Source: Vibrio rumoiensis
GTDB taxonomy: Bacteria > Pseudomonadota > Gammaproteobacteria > Enterobacterales > Vibrionaceae
NCBI RefSeq assembly: GCF_002218045.2
Contig: NZ_AP018685.1
Location: 1,550,001-1,614,000, forward strand
Reading direction: 5' to 3'
Length of the DNA: 64,000 nt
A model generated the notes under the pieces. It was not told the DNA's origin. It ran no database searches and saw only the letters and a program-made list of their open reading frames with translations. The translations under genes were made by a program, and so were the position numbers. Below are positions 47,468 through 55,742 of this stretch, one piece after another. Positions within the stretch are counted from its first letter, which is position 1. Each line of letters starts with the position of its first letter.

Positions 47468-48782
47468 TTTATCTGCTATTGGAATTGGCTACGCCAGCTT
47501 ACTCATGCTGGTGATGATGATCGGTTTATTGCTAACCGGTATGCAACTGGCTTTTGTTACCGGCTTTGTTGCTTTGTTCTTTACTTTAGGTTGGTTCGGT
47601 GTAGACGCCCTTCCCCTGATCTCTAGTCGCATGTTTAGCTTTGTTGACGGCTATATATTCCTTGCGGTCCCTATGTTTGTCTTAATGGCCGCCCTTCTTG
47701 ATCGCTCCGGCATTGCACGTGATTTATTTGATGCAATGAAATCGGTTGGGCGTAACGTTCGTGGTGGTGTGGCCGTACAAACGCTATTAGTTGCCGTGCT
47801 ACTTGCTTCTATGTCAGGCGTTATTGGTGGTGAAACCGTGTTACTCGGTATTCTTGCACTACCACAAATGCTGCGCTTAGGTTATGACCGAAAACTGGCG
47901 ATTGGTACCACCTGCGCCGGCGGTGCATTAGGTACTATGCTTCCCCCAAGTATCGTATTGATCATTTATGGTTTAACCGCGAGTGTTTCTATTGGTGATC
48001 TATTCAAAGCTTCTTTTGTTCCTGCTCTCATTCTGGCGTTGTTATACATCGCTTATGTACTGATTCGCAGCTTTTTAAACCCAAGTTTAGCGCCGCTTCC
48101 AACCAAAGAAGAATTAGCAGAAGATGCATTAAATCGCCCGAGTTATTTTAAAGCGTTATTCTTTCCAATCTTGTCCGTTGCGGTTGTACTAGGCAGTATT
48201 TACACCGGCGTTGCCTCGGTTACCGAAGCATCGGCTTTAGGTGTTGTGGGCATCATGGTGAGTGCGATCATTCGCAAAGAAATGAATTGGACCATGCTCA
48301 AAGAAAGTGCCATCGCCACCATGCGTACTTGCGGCATGATCATTTGGATTGGTATTGGCGCCACCGCTTTAGTTGGGGTTTATAACCTAATGGGCGGCAT
48401 TGATTTTGTTGAACAAACCATTCTGGCTTTAAGTGGTGGTCATGCCATGGGCACGCTATTAATCATGATGGTGATCTTGCTGGTTTTAGGTATGTTCTTA
48501 GATTGGGTGGGTGTCGCGCTATTAACTATGCCAATTTTTGTACCCATCATCATCAACCTTGGTTTTGATCCTATTTGGTTTGGCGTGGTGTTCTGCCTCA
48601 ATATGCAAGTGTCATTCTTATCGCCACCATTTGGCCCTGCTGCCTTTTATCTCAAATCCGTCGCACCGAAAGATATTAGCTTAGGTGAAATATTCTCATC
48701 TTTGCTGCCATTTATCGGATTGCAAATTGTGGCATTGGCTTTGGTTATTATCTTCCCTCAACTCGCCCTATGGTGGCAGTAA
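47460..48782 (+). CDS. TRAP transporter large permease, DctM family
   Basis: This 440-residue, roughly twelve-helix protein is the channel-forming subunit. Typical DctM segments are GGETVLLGILALPQML, GTMLPPSIVLIIYG and PPFGPAAFYLKSVAP. With the solute-binding and small subunits it forms a sodium-driven importer. A small hairpin (48806-48823) lies in the 57 bases before the kinase-dehydrogenase gene. Confidence 0.92.
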   Translation: MFDLSAIGIGYASLLMLVMMIGLLLTGMQLAFVTGFVALFFTLGWFGVDALPLISSRMFSFVDGYIFLAVPMFVLMAALLDRSGIARDLFDAMKSVGRNVRGGVAVQTLLVAVLLASMSGVIGGETVLLGILALPQMLRLGYDRKLAIGTTCAGGALGTMLPPSIVLIIYGLTASVSIGDLFKASFVPALILALLYIAYVLIRSFLNPSLAPLPTKEELAEDALNRPSYFKALFFPILSVAVVLGSIYTGVASVTEASALGVVGIMVSAIIRKEMNWTMLKESAIATMRTCGMIIWIGIGATALVGVYNLMGGIDFVEQTILALSGGHAMGTLLIMMVILLVLGMFLDWVGVALLTMPIFVPIIINLGFDPIWFGVVFCLNMQVSFLSPPFGPAAFYLKSVAPKDISLGEIFSSLLPFIGLQIVALALVIIFPQLALWWQ

Positions 48783-48805
48783 ATTAATCACAATTATCAC
48801 GCTGG

Positions 48806-48823
48806 CCTTAGTATTCTAAGGCT
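48806..48823 (+). other. Hairpin in front of the kinase-dehydrogenase start
   Basis: GCCTTAG-TATT-CTAAGGC lies just upstream of the ribosome-binding site AAGGC. A second CTAAGGC follows, so alternative pairings could open or close the site. Confidence 0.4.
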
Positions 48824-48839
48824 TAGCTAAGGCAGTATT

Positions 48840-50843
48840 ATGAACAATAAAAAGATAGTAGTGATGGGCGTTTCCGGCTGTGGGAAAAGCCACATTGGTC
48901 ACTTACTTGCACAACACTTAAATTACCCTTTTTTCGACGGCGATGATTTTCACCCGCAAAGCAATGTCGACAAAATGCGCCAAGGGATCCCCTTAACGGA
49001 TGACGACCGCGTTGATTGGTTACACACACTTAACCAACTCTTCATTGATAATGAATCGGCGGTGATTGCTTGTTCCGCGTTAAAACCGGAATACAGAGAT
49101 ATTCTACGTACCAACAATGAAGACCTCACCTTCATTTACTTACAAGGCGAGTTTGAAACGATTTGGCAACGTCATCAAAAAAGGGCCAATCACTGGTTTA
49201 ATGGCAAATCCATGTTAGAAAGTCAGTTTGATGCGCTTGTTGAGCCTCTTCCAAGTGAGGCTATCTTCATTGATATAAAACCACCTGTAGAAACCGTTTT
49301 ACTCAACATCCAAGAGAAATTACATCAAAATCAAGGAACGCTTATGCCGAATACACACTCTACCCCCCCTTGCCATATTGCCATGATCGGGCTTGGTGTG
49401 ATGGGAAAAAGCCTCACCTTGAACCTACTAGATAACCAATTTAATGTCGCCGGTTTTGATATTAATAAACAACATTTATCCGCAACATCCCAAGAAGCCC
49501 AACAGCTCAATAAGGGGACTTTTATCGCATGCGATGAATTATCGACATTACTCAACGCCCTTGAGTCACCACGTGTGATTGCTTTATCCATTCCGGCAGG
49601 CAACGTCGTAGAACACGTTATCGATGATTTGCTAAAAGCGGGATTAGAGCCTCAAGATATTGTGATTGATACTGGCAATAGCTTATGGACAGACACCATT
49701 GCGCGTGAAACAAAATATCAAGGGAAATTGCAGTTTTTCAGTACGGCTGTTTCAGGTGGTGAGCAAGGCGCGCGTTTTGGCCCAGCATTAATGGCAAGCG
49801 GATCAGCACAAGCATGGCAATCGATTAAACCTATGTGGAATGCCATTGCTGCAAAAGTCGATTCTCATGGTGTGCCCGTTCCTCCTCTTCACGACGGTGA
49901 ACCTTGCGCGACCTATACTGGCCCAAGTGGCTCTGGCCACTTCGTTAAAATGGTGCATAACGGAATTGAGTATGCCGACATGCAGTTAATTTGCGAGGTT
50001 TACCATTATTTACGCGATGCTATTGAGCTCACGCCCCATGAGATTGGCGACATTTTCACGCAATGGAATCAAGGGGTACTCAATAGCTATTTAATTGAAA
50101 TCACAGCAGATATTTTAAAACAGCAAGATTTTTCCACCAATAAACCACTGGTCGATGTGATCCTAGATAGCGCAGGACAAAAAGGCACTGGAACCTGGAC
50201 GGCGATCAATAGCCTAGAAATTGGCTGCCCAACTCCGACGATTGCCCAATCGGTATACGCCCGTTCATTAAGTAGCTTAAAGTCACGACGTCTGATTGGC
50301 GCTCAATGCTTGAAAGCGAAGACGCAACCTATCGATAAAACCGACCTACCAGCGGTCATCAATGAGCTTCATGATGCGTTATATTGCGCCAAATTATGCG
50401 CTTATGCTCAAGGATTTGATTTAATGAAAGCCACCTCTGAGCAACAAAACTGGCAACTCAATTTTGTGGATATAGCTAAAGGCTGGCGAGCTGGCTGCAT
50501 TATCAGAGCAACCTTCCTACAAGACATTGCCAACGCCTATCAACATACACCTAGGTTAGACAATTTATTGTTCGCAGAACGCTTTGCTCATCAACTAGAA
50601 AATCGACAATTAAACTGGCGAAAAACCGTGTCGAATTCCAGTCTACATGGGATCCCAATGCCTGGGATAAGCTCTGCATTAAGCTATTTTGATTCCATAA
50701 GATGCGAGACGTTACCAGCTAATTTATTGCAAGCGCAACGAGACTTTTTTGGTTCACATACTTATTCTCGAATCGATCAACCTGAATCAGATAAATACCA
50801 TGTAGAATGGAGTCAATCCCCAAGAATTGAAGTAAAACGTTAA
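48840..50843 (+). CDS. gntK-gnd: Gluconokinase / 6-phosphogluconate dehydrogenase fusion protein
   Basis: This 667-residue protein joins two pathway steps. Residues 1-168 form a complete gluconokinase with P-loop GVSGCGKS (10-17) and DGDDFHP. From residue 169 (MPNTHS) a full decarboxylating 6-phosphogluconate dehydrogenase follows: GLGVMG (184-189), TGNS, VSGGEQGA, GHFVKMVHNGIEY with the catalytic lysine, and GTGTWT. Separate genes are usual. In frame at the junction lies ATG 49344 with AAGGA six bases before it, so dehydrogenase alone may also be made. At the cofactor loop FDIN replaces the NADP-type FNRS. Neighbours are a TRAP importer and gntR. Confidence 0.9.
   Translation: MNNKKIVVMGVSGCGKSHIGHLLAQHLNYPFFDGDDFHPQSNVDKMRQGIPLTDDDRVDWLHTLNQLFIDNESAVIACSALKPEYRDILRTNNEDLTFIYLQGEFETIWQRHQKRANHWFNGKSMLESQFDALVEPLPSEAIFIDIKPPVETVLLNIQEKLHQNQGTLMPNTHSTPPCHIAMIGLGVMGKSLTLNLLDNQFNVAGFDINKQHLSATSQEAQQLNKGTFIACDELSTLLNALESPRVIALSIPAGNVVEHVIDDLLKAGLEPQDIVIDTGNSLWTDTIARETKYQGKLQFFSTAVSGGEQGARFGPALMASGSAQAWQSIKPMWNAIAAKVDSHGVPVPPLHDGEPCATYTGPSGSGHFVKMVHNGIEYADMQLICEVYHYLRDAIELTPHEIGDIFTQWNQGVLNSYLIEITADILKQQDFSTNKPLVDVILDSAGQKGTGTWTAINSLEIGCPTPTIAQSVYARSLSSLKSRRLIGAQCLKAKTQPIDKTDLPAVINELHDALYCAKLCAYAQGFDLMKATSEQQNWQLNFVDIAKGWRAGCIIRATFLQDIANAYQHTPRLDNLLFAERFAHQLENRQLNWRKTVSNSSLHGIPMPGISSALSYFDSIRCETLPANLLQAQRDFFGSHTYSRIDQPESDKYHVEWSQSPRIEVKR
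49333..49346 (+). promoter_or_regulatory. Internal ribosome-binding site and start within the fusion gene
   Basis: AAGGA (49333-49337), a 6-base spacer and ATG (49344-49346) lie exactly at the kinase/dehydrogenase boundary and in frame. This looks like the former start of a separate gnd gene. Confidence 0.55.
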
Positions 50844-50849
50844 ACTTTG

Positions 50850-50884
50850 ATATCGTGTGAAAGTCCCCCTCTTTCACACGATAT
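50850..50884. other. Perfect 14-bp inverted repeat between the fusion gene and gntR
   Basis: ATATCGTGTGAAAG pairs with its exact complement across a 7-base loop (TCCCCCT). It lies between the stop of the fusion gene and the gntR start. No T run follows. It could be an operator or an mRNA-stabilising hairpin that separates expression of the two genes. Confidence 0.6.
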
Positions 50885-50918
50885 ATCACTGACTGGACTG
50901 GAAGTAATCGAGAATTAT

Positions 50919-51920
50919 ATGGCACCGAAAAATAAACGGCCAACACTCCAAGATATTGCTAACCTTGTTGGTGTGACAAAAATGACAGTAAGTCGCTGCC
51001 TACGAGATCCTAACAACGTCTCCGATGCATTACGCGAAAAAATCCAATTAGCCGTGGACGAACTTGGCTACATACCAAACCGTGCCCCCGATATTCTTTC
51101 TAATGCGAAAAGTCGCTCGATTGGCGTTTTAGTTCCCTCTTTAACCAACCAAGTGTTTGCGGAAATCATTCGCGGTATCGAAAGCGTCACCGAACCCGCA
51201 GGCTATCAGTTGATGTTGGCTCACTATAGTTACAGTGAACAGCAAGAAGAAAAAAGCATCGAAATGTTGCTTTCTTATAATGTCGATGCACTCATATTAT
51301 CGGAAAATCATCATAGTGAACGTACCAGAAAGATGCTGAAAACCGCGGGTATTCCGGTCATTGAAATCATGGACTCAGTTTCAAAACCGATTGAACAAGC
51401 GGTTGGCTTTGATAACCATGCCGCCGCCAAAGCCATGACCACATCAATGATCGAAAAAGGACATGATCAGATCGTATACTTTGCCGCTCGATTAGACGTT
51501 CGAACCAAATTGAAATTAGCCGGTTATGAAGAAGCGATGCGTGAACATGGTTTAACGCCAATTAGCCTGCAAACAACCAATGCATCTTCTTTTACTTTAG
51601 GCGCTGACCTATTACACAAAATGCGTAGCGAACACCCTCAGGCAAATGGCATATTTTGTACCAATGATGATTTAGCCGTTGGGGCAATCTACGAATGCCA
51701 ACGCCTTGGCATTCGAGTCCCACAAGACATCGGTATTGCAGGTTTTCATGGCCATGATTTATCCAACATTATGGTGCCTAGACTGGCGACGGTGATAACG
51801 CCTCGGGAACAAATGGGGATCGTTTCAGCCACACAAATACTGCAACGATTAGAAGGCCACCCTGTGACAAGACCAACCATTGATTTAGGCTTTAAAATAT
51901 CGCTAAGAGAGAGTGTCTAA
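50919..51920 (+). CDS. gntR: LacI-family gluconate repressor GntR
   Basis: This 333-residue regulator is very similar to E. coli GntR: TLQDIANLVGVTKMTVSRCL is the helix-turn-helix, followed by the hinge ELGYIPNRAPDILSNAKSRSIGVLVPSLTNQVFAEI. The C-terminal sugar-binding domain contains GFHGHDL. It should bind the two GTTACCGGTAAC sites before the TRAP genes and leave when gluconate is present. The ATG at 50919 matches the family start; a TTG 72 bases upstream would add unrelated residues. Confidence 0.93.
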   Translation: MAPKNKRPTLQDIANLVGVTKMTVSRCLRDPNNVSDALREKIQLAVDELGYIPNRAPDILSNAKSRSIGVLVPSLTNQVFAEIIRGIESVTEPAGYQLMLAHYSYSEQQEEKSIEMLLSYNVDALILSENHHSERTRKMLKTAGIPVIEIMDSVSKPIEQAVGFDNHAAAKAMTTSMIEKGHDQIVYFAARLDVRTKLKLAGYEEAMREHGLTPISLQTTNASSFTLGADLLHKMRSEHPQANGIFCTNDDLAVGAIYECQRLGIRVPQDIGIAGFHGHDLSNIMVPRLATVITPREQMGIVSATQILQRLEGHPVTRPTIDLGFKISLRESV

Positions 51921-51946
51921 TTTCACTATAATTCAGTGGCTTTCTA

Positions 51947-51975
51947 TTGCTCTGGTGCCATTTGAATGATAGTAT
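51947..51975 (+). promoter_or_regulatory. Probable sigma-70 promoter of rplY
   Basis: TTGCTC and TAGTAT are separated by 17 bases, with a GC-rich segment (CCGCGC) after the -10 box, typical of growth-rate-controlled ribosomal genes. Confidence 0.5.
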
Positions 51976-52024
51976 CCGCGCTCGTTTCAACGCTTAATTA
52001 TTTTACATTAGCTTGGAGCAACGC

Positions 52025-52051
52025 TTAATCACTAGGTCGCTACGTGATTAA
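52025..52051 (+). other. rplY leader hairpin
   Basis: TTAATCAC / GTGATTAA, an 8-bp perfect stem with an 11-base loop, lies in the 5' leader 36 bases before the rplY start. Ribosomal L25 leaders are known structured RNAs in enterobacteria; equivalence is inferred. Confidence 0.45.
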
Positions 52052-52086
52052 ACATCTTTTAATTTACTAATTTGAGAGTAAATACT

Positions 52087-52365
52087 ATGAAATTTGAAGC
52101 AGTAGTACGTACTGAACTAGGTAAGGGTGCGAGCCGCCGCCTACGTCACGCTGGCCAATTCCCAGCAATCGTTTATGGTGGAGAAGCTGCGCCTATCTCT
52201 ATCGCTCTAATTCACTCTGACGTGATCAACCAAATGGACAAGCCTGAGTTTTACGAAGGTATCGTTCTTGTGATCGACGGCAAAGAAGTTAAGGTTAAGC
52301 CGCAAGACGTTCAACGTCACGCGTTCAAGCCTAAAGTTGAGCACATGGACTTCATCCGCGTTTAA
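52087..52365 (+). CDS. rplY: 50S ribosomal protein L25
   Basis: This 92-residue protein has the length of the short L25 family and starts [20 protein letters not shown]. It binds 5S rRNA in the large subunit. GAGAG precedes ATG 52087; a TTG 15 bases upstream is in frame but unlikely. It is the last member of the E. coli-like bcr-rsuA-radD-rplY order. Confidence 0.95.
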   Translation: MKFEAVVRTELGKGASRRLRHAGQFPAIVYGGEAAPISIALIHSDVINQMDKPEFYEGIVLVIDGKEVKVKPQDVQRHAFKPKVEHMDFIRV

Positions 52366-52447
52366 GACCTACCAGTCTTTGATTCGATGAATCCACCTTT
52401 TGCATACCATTGATTTCGAATTTACCACTCGATACTCAATAAAAATT

Positions 52448-52484
52448 AGAAAGCCCGATTGCTACCAACTTTCGGGCTTTCACC
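52448..52484 (+). terminator. Terminator after rplY
   Basis: GAAAGCCCGA pairs with TTCGGGCTTTC across a 12-base loop. Confidence 0.8.
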
Positions 52485-52635
52485 TTTCTAGCTTTTACCA
52501 ACAGCTTCACCACCTTCCTGCAGAACTAAAATCATCCATCAAGCGATAACATCAATTTTTTCGATCCACTTCAAATTTAGATTCTATACTCCTTAAAGCG
52601 TAAAACGCTCTCCCCCATTAAATAAGGAGTTTCTT

Positions 52636-52845
52636 ATGGCATCGATAGATAGTAAATACGTCAACTTTAGTGAAGATCATGAGCTAAATAGCTGTTTGCG
52701 TCATGCGGGGCTACGCCAAACCGCAGATAACCGTAAAAAACTACAGGCTCTTGGCGCGGAAACCAAAAGTCGTTTAGATAAAAAGCGCTTAAGTCACGAT
52801 GATTTATATGGTGCAATCGATATGTGTAAAGGTGATTTTGAGTGA
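52636..52845 (+). CDS. Small hypothetical protein
   Basis: This 69-residue charged soluble protein (MASIDSKYVNFSEDHELNSC) has an excellent ribosome-binding site (AAGGAG, six bases before ATG). Two cysteines, no signal peptide, mostly helical. I do not recognise a family; the site and codon use support a real gene. Confidence 0.6.
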   Translation: MASIDSKYVNFSEDHELNSCLRHAGLRQTADNRKKLQALGAETKSRLDKKRLSHDDLYGAIDMCKGDFE

Positions 52846-52915
52846 CCGATTCACCCGCATTACGCTTGTGGCGTCACTTTTCATTAGGCTTTAACCAGAT
52901 CAGTGACGTCGCATT

Positions 52916-53647
52916 TTAGACACCACCAGCAATATCAATAAAGCTCCCGGTCACAAATGAAGCCTCGTCAGATAATAACCAAGCAATAGATTGTGCGACT
53001 TCTTCTGGCGTACCCCCACGTTGTAGTGGAATTTTACTTGCTAGTCGCTTAACTCGATTCGGCTCTCCACCATCTTTATGCATTTCGGTATCAATGAAAC
53101 CCGGTCGCACACCATTAACTCTAATTCCTTGCGCGGCCAGTTCCATAGATAGCCCTTTAGTCAAACTGTCCATCGCGCCTTTTGAAGCCGCATAATCAAT
53201 GTATTCATTCGGTGCTCCTGTTCTAGATGCGGCAGAAGACACATTCACAATCGCGCCGGATTCCGGCATGCTTTTAAGCGCCTCTTTACAACATAAGAAA
53301 CAACCGATCATATTGGTTTGTAATACTTGATTAAAACGCTCGACACTGATGTCTGATAATCTTGATTGCGTAAATAGAATGCCGGCATTATTAACTAGGT
53401 GAGTCACACTACCGAAAGTTTTCGTGATCACATCAAACATCGATTTGACTTGTTCTTCTATTGCAACATCCGCTTGAACCGCTAAAGCTCGTCCACCTTG
53501 AGCCTCAATATCTGTAACCACTTTCTCTGCACTAGCACGGTCTTGACGATAATTCACACAAACCCAATAACCTTGCAGGCCTAATAATCTTGATGTGGCC
53601 GCGCCAATGCCTCGACTCCCACCAGTCACTAATACAATCTTATTCAT
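52916..53647 (-). CDS. SDR family oxidoreductase
   Basis: This 243-residue classical SDR has VTGGSRGIGAAT for the cofactor, NNAG, a catalytic serine (NVSSAAS) and YAASK (YxxxK), then GVRPGFIDTEM. It resembles E. coli YgfF-type oxidoreductases acting on sugars or related alcohols. AAGGA precedes ATG 53647; longer starts would run into the upstream gene. It follows a DUF1289 gene by 22 bases, so the two are likely co-transcribed. Confidence 0.85.
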   Translation of the reverse strand: MNKIVLVTGGSRGIGAATSRLLGLQGYWVCVNYRQDRASAEKVVTDIEAQGGRALAVQADVAIEEQVKSMFDVITKTFGSVTHLVNNAGILFTQSRLSDISVERFNQVLQTNMIGCFLCCKEALKSMPESGAIVNVSSAASRTGAPNEYIDYAASKGAMDSLTKGLSMELAAQGIRVNGVRPGFIDTEMHKDGGEPNRVKRLASKIPLQRGGTPEEVAQSIAWLLSDEASFVTGSFIDIAGGV

Positions 53648-53669
53648 ACATTCCTTGTGAATCATCGGT

Positions 53670-53930
53670 TTAAAATAAGTTTCCTTGAGGAGGCAAATCC
53701 GCGTCATCTTCGACATTTACAACCGGAATCGCATTACGTTGCGCTAAGCGTTTACGGTAATAGCGTTGCTTACATAACTTGATGATGTGCCTTTGTTGCG
53801 CAGGACTAAAGTTAAGCCAATTGAAACGCTCTTCTCGCTTTCTCATACAACCTTGGCAATACCCTTTATCGTCTACTGTGCAAACCCCAACACACGGACT
53901 GGGCACTGAAAAAAACTCTAATTGTTCCAT
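53670..53930 (-). CDS. DUF1289 family protein
   Basis: This 86-residue protein has the DUF1289 pattern: SPCVGVCTVDDKGYCQGCMRK, with four cysteines that probably bind a metal, then a helical WLNFSPAQQRHII segment. Function unknown. It starts a two-gene unit with the SDR. Confidence 0.85.
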   Translation of the reverse strand: MEQLEFFSVPSPCVGVCTVDDKGYCQGCMRKREERFNWLNFSPAQQRHIIKLCKQRYYRKRLAQRNAIPVVNVEDDADLPPQGNLF

Positions 53931-54162
53931 GTGCCCTCCTTCACACCCTTAAAGATATTCATTCTATGCTGGTAACTTGACCGTTACACTCTTGTAATAA
54001 ATTAATCACTTTGTCAATAAATGTAAACATTCAAACTTTTTTAACCCTTTGGCGTCTAATGATTATCCGGCAATAATTTGCTAATCTATAAAAATATAAA
54101 TAACACCTATCGCTTTTACTTTCATTATTGATAAAGCATAGTCCACCGATATGGAGAAACCG

Positions 54163-54600
54163 ATGAAAAAGCTGCTCACAGCATTAAGTATTCCTGTTCT
54201 ACTTGCTGCTTGTTCTTCAACAGATAAAGCGGATTTTGTAACACCTGCCGATTTACAGCATCACCATTGGGTACTCAGTGAAGTTGATGGCAAAGAAGTA
54301 GCAAAAGCACCGAATGGTTCTCAAGCTGATCTAGAAATTGGAGAAGCAATGAACGCTAACGGCAACGCAGGTTGCAATGGCTTCCACGGCCAAGCAGAAA
54401 TCAATCCTAAAACGGGTCAGTTCCGTATAGAGAAAATGGCGATGACCATGAAAATGTGTCAAGGCGAAGCGATGAATACTGAACGTGCCGTCGCTAGCAC
54501 ACTATCCGTATGGAGCAAAATTGATCTAGGAAAAGACACACTAACCTTATCAAATGACCAACATACGCTGACTTACACATTACGTGACTGGGTCAACTAA
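54163..54600 (+). CDS. META-domain lipoprotein (HslJ-like)
   Basis: This 145-residue lipoprotein has a signal and lipobox (LLAAC, cysteine near residue 17). A META domain follows: HHWVLSEVDG, then GNAGCNGFHG and AMTMKMC, the strand-turn pattern of HslJ proteins. HslJ is heat-induced and linked to novobiocin resistance in E. coli. GGAG sits before ATG 54163; the ATG 12 bases upstream overlaps that site and is rejected. Confidence 0.85.
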   Translation: MKKLLTALSIPVLLAACSSTDKADFVTPADLQHHHWVLSEVDGKEVAKAPNGSQADLEIGEAMNANGNAGCNGFHGQAEINPKTGQFRIEKMAMTMKMCQGEAMNTERAVASTLSVWSKIDLGKDTLTLSNDQHTLTYTLRDWVN

Positions 54601-54847
54601 TAGATTTGAGTAAATCCGTTTATTTAATCTTGAATCACCATTTTTATGAGCGCTCTATTTACTCAAGCAATCTCGTTTTTATGTATGTTAAATTGAACTC
54701 AAAATAGCAAAATGGTGGTTGTCTTCAATTTTCCTAACTTAAATCTTATTTGGTTCTTACTGAAATTCACCTATTGGCGTAACTTGGATATAGACTTGTG
54801 CTATATGATCGATTAACGGAAGGAGTGAGTCGAAATGGAGTTTGCCT

Positions 54848-55654
54848 GTGTTTAAATATTGCTTTGCTGTCTTATTATTATCAATTTCATCAAATTCTCA
54901 AGCATGCAAAATCATTCAATCGACCATCGGTAATGAATACCTAATTAGCGAAGATTGTGTTTTAACGCCGTACAATGCTAATGCTCTCGAAAGCATTTCC
55001 CCCTCTACTGACTATTTTGTTCAATACTTGTTTGCTTCTAGCTTTCAATCCTATTTAAAGATCAAAGGCGATATACAAAGTCAGTTTACGCTTCCAATTG
55101 CAGCCCAACCTTTCAACCATGGATACCGCCTATTAATTGGCCCCGTCAACACCCTTGATGGTGCCCAACAAGCACTTTCTGAACTGAAACGCCGAGGCTA
55201 TCGCGATGCACTCATCAAGTTATATACCCAATCCCAAAGCCCGGAAACTATTTCGTTATCATCGATAGATGAAAATGGTACAGCAACGCCCGATTCATCC
55301 ATCACCATCGTCATGCCCGATATGGTCCCAATTTTTTCGCTGGGAGGATCAACCGCGCTATTACCGATTTATGATGAAAATTATCAAGGTAAAACGACGC
55401 ACTATAATAAGACCTATATTGGAAGCTTTACCTTTCAGCAAGCTCAAGCGGTATGCCATGAGTCCAACAGTAAAATTGCCAATGCGAGAGATTATAATTA
55501 CATGTTGTCCAACATGAACTTTGTAATGAAATATGCGGTTAAATCACAATTTTGGCTGGCTCCAAATCAAACCGTCACTCGAATTCAAAATCAAATCATC
55601 ACCAAGGCACACAGCCCAGAATCCTATTTCAATGTTATTTGTGTGACCCAATAA
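54848..55654 (+). CDS. Secreted protein with SPOR-like domain
   Basis: This 268-residue protein has a signal peptide (MFKYCFAVLLLSISSNSQA). A SPOR-like region at about residues 55-115 (YFVQYLFASSFQSYL, then YRLLIGPVNTLDGAQQALSELKRRG) could bind denuded peptidoglycan at the septum. The C-terminal 110 residues are unassigned and contain two cysteines. The start is GTG 54848 with GGAG seven bases upstream; the TTG at 54842 is too close. Unusual because most SPOR proteins carry the domain at the C-terminus. Confidence 0.6.
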   Translation: MFKYCFAVLLLSISSNSQACKIIQSTIGNEYLISEDCVLTPYNANALESISPSTDYFVQYLFASSFQSYLKIKGDIQSQFTLPIAAQPFNHGYRLLIGPVNTLDGAQQALSELKRRGYRDALIKLYTQSQSPETISLSSIDENGTATPDSSITIVMPDMVPIFSLGGSTALLPIYDENYQGKTTHYNKTYIGSFTFQQAQAVCHESNSKIANARDYNYMLSNMNFVMKYAVKSQFWLAPNQTVTRIQNQIITKAHSPESYFNVICVTQ

Positions 55655-55689
55655 CCCACCAATCCCTTTTCGCCAAGCGAGAAACCAAG

Positions 55690-55719
55690 AAAAAGCCAGC
55701 ACAATGGCTGGCTTTAATT
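55690..55719. terminator. Bidirectional terminator between the SPOR-like gene and metE
   Basis: AAAGCCAGC / GCTGGCTTT stem with a short loop lies between convergent genes, with A/T-rich flanks on both sides. Confidence 0.8.
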
Positions 55720-55742
55720 GCGTTCAATATTTAATTGATAAC

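Noticed and set aside
49300..49360. Kinase-dehydrogenase fusion as a simple frameshift error
   Set aside because: Both halves are complete and in one frame, and neighbouring frames offer no nearby stop that would restore two separate genes; a substituted stop codon cannot be excluded.
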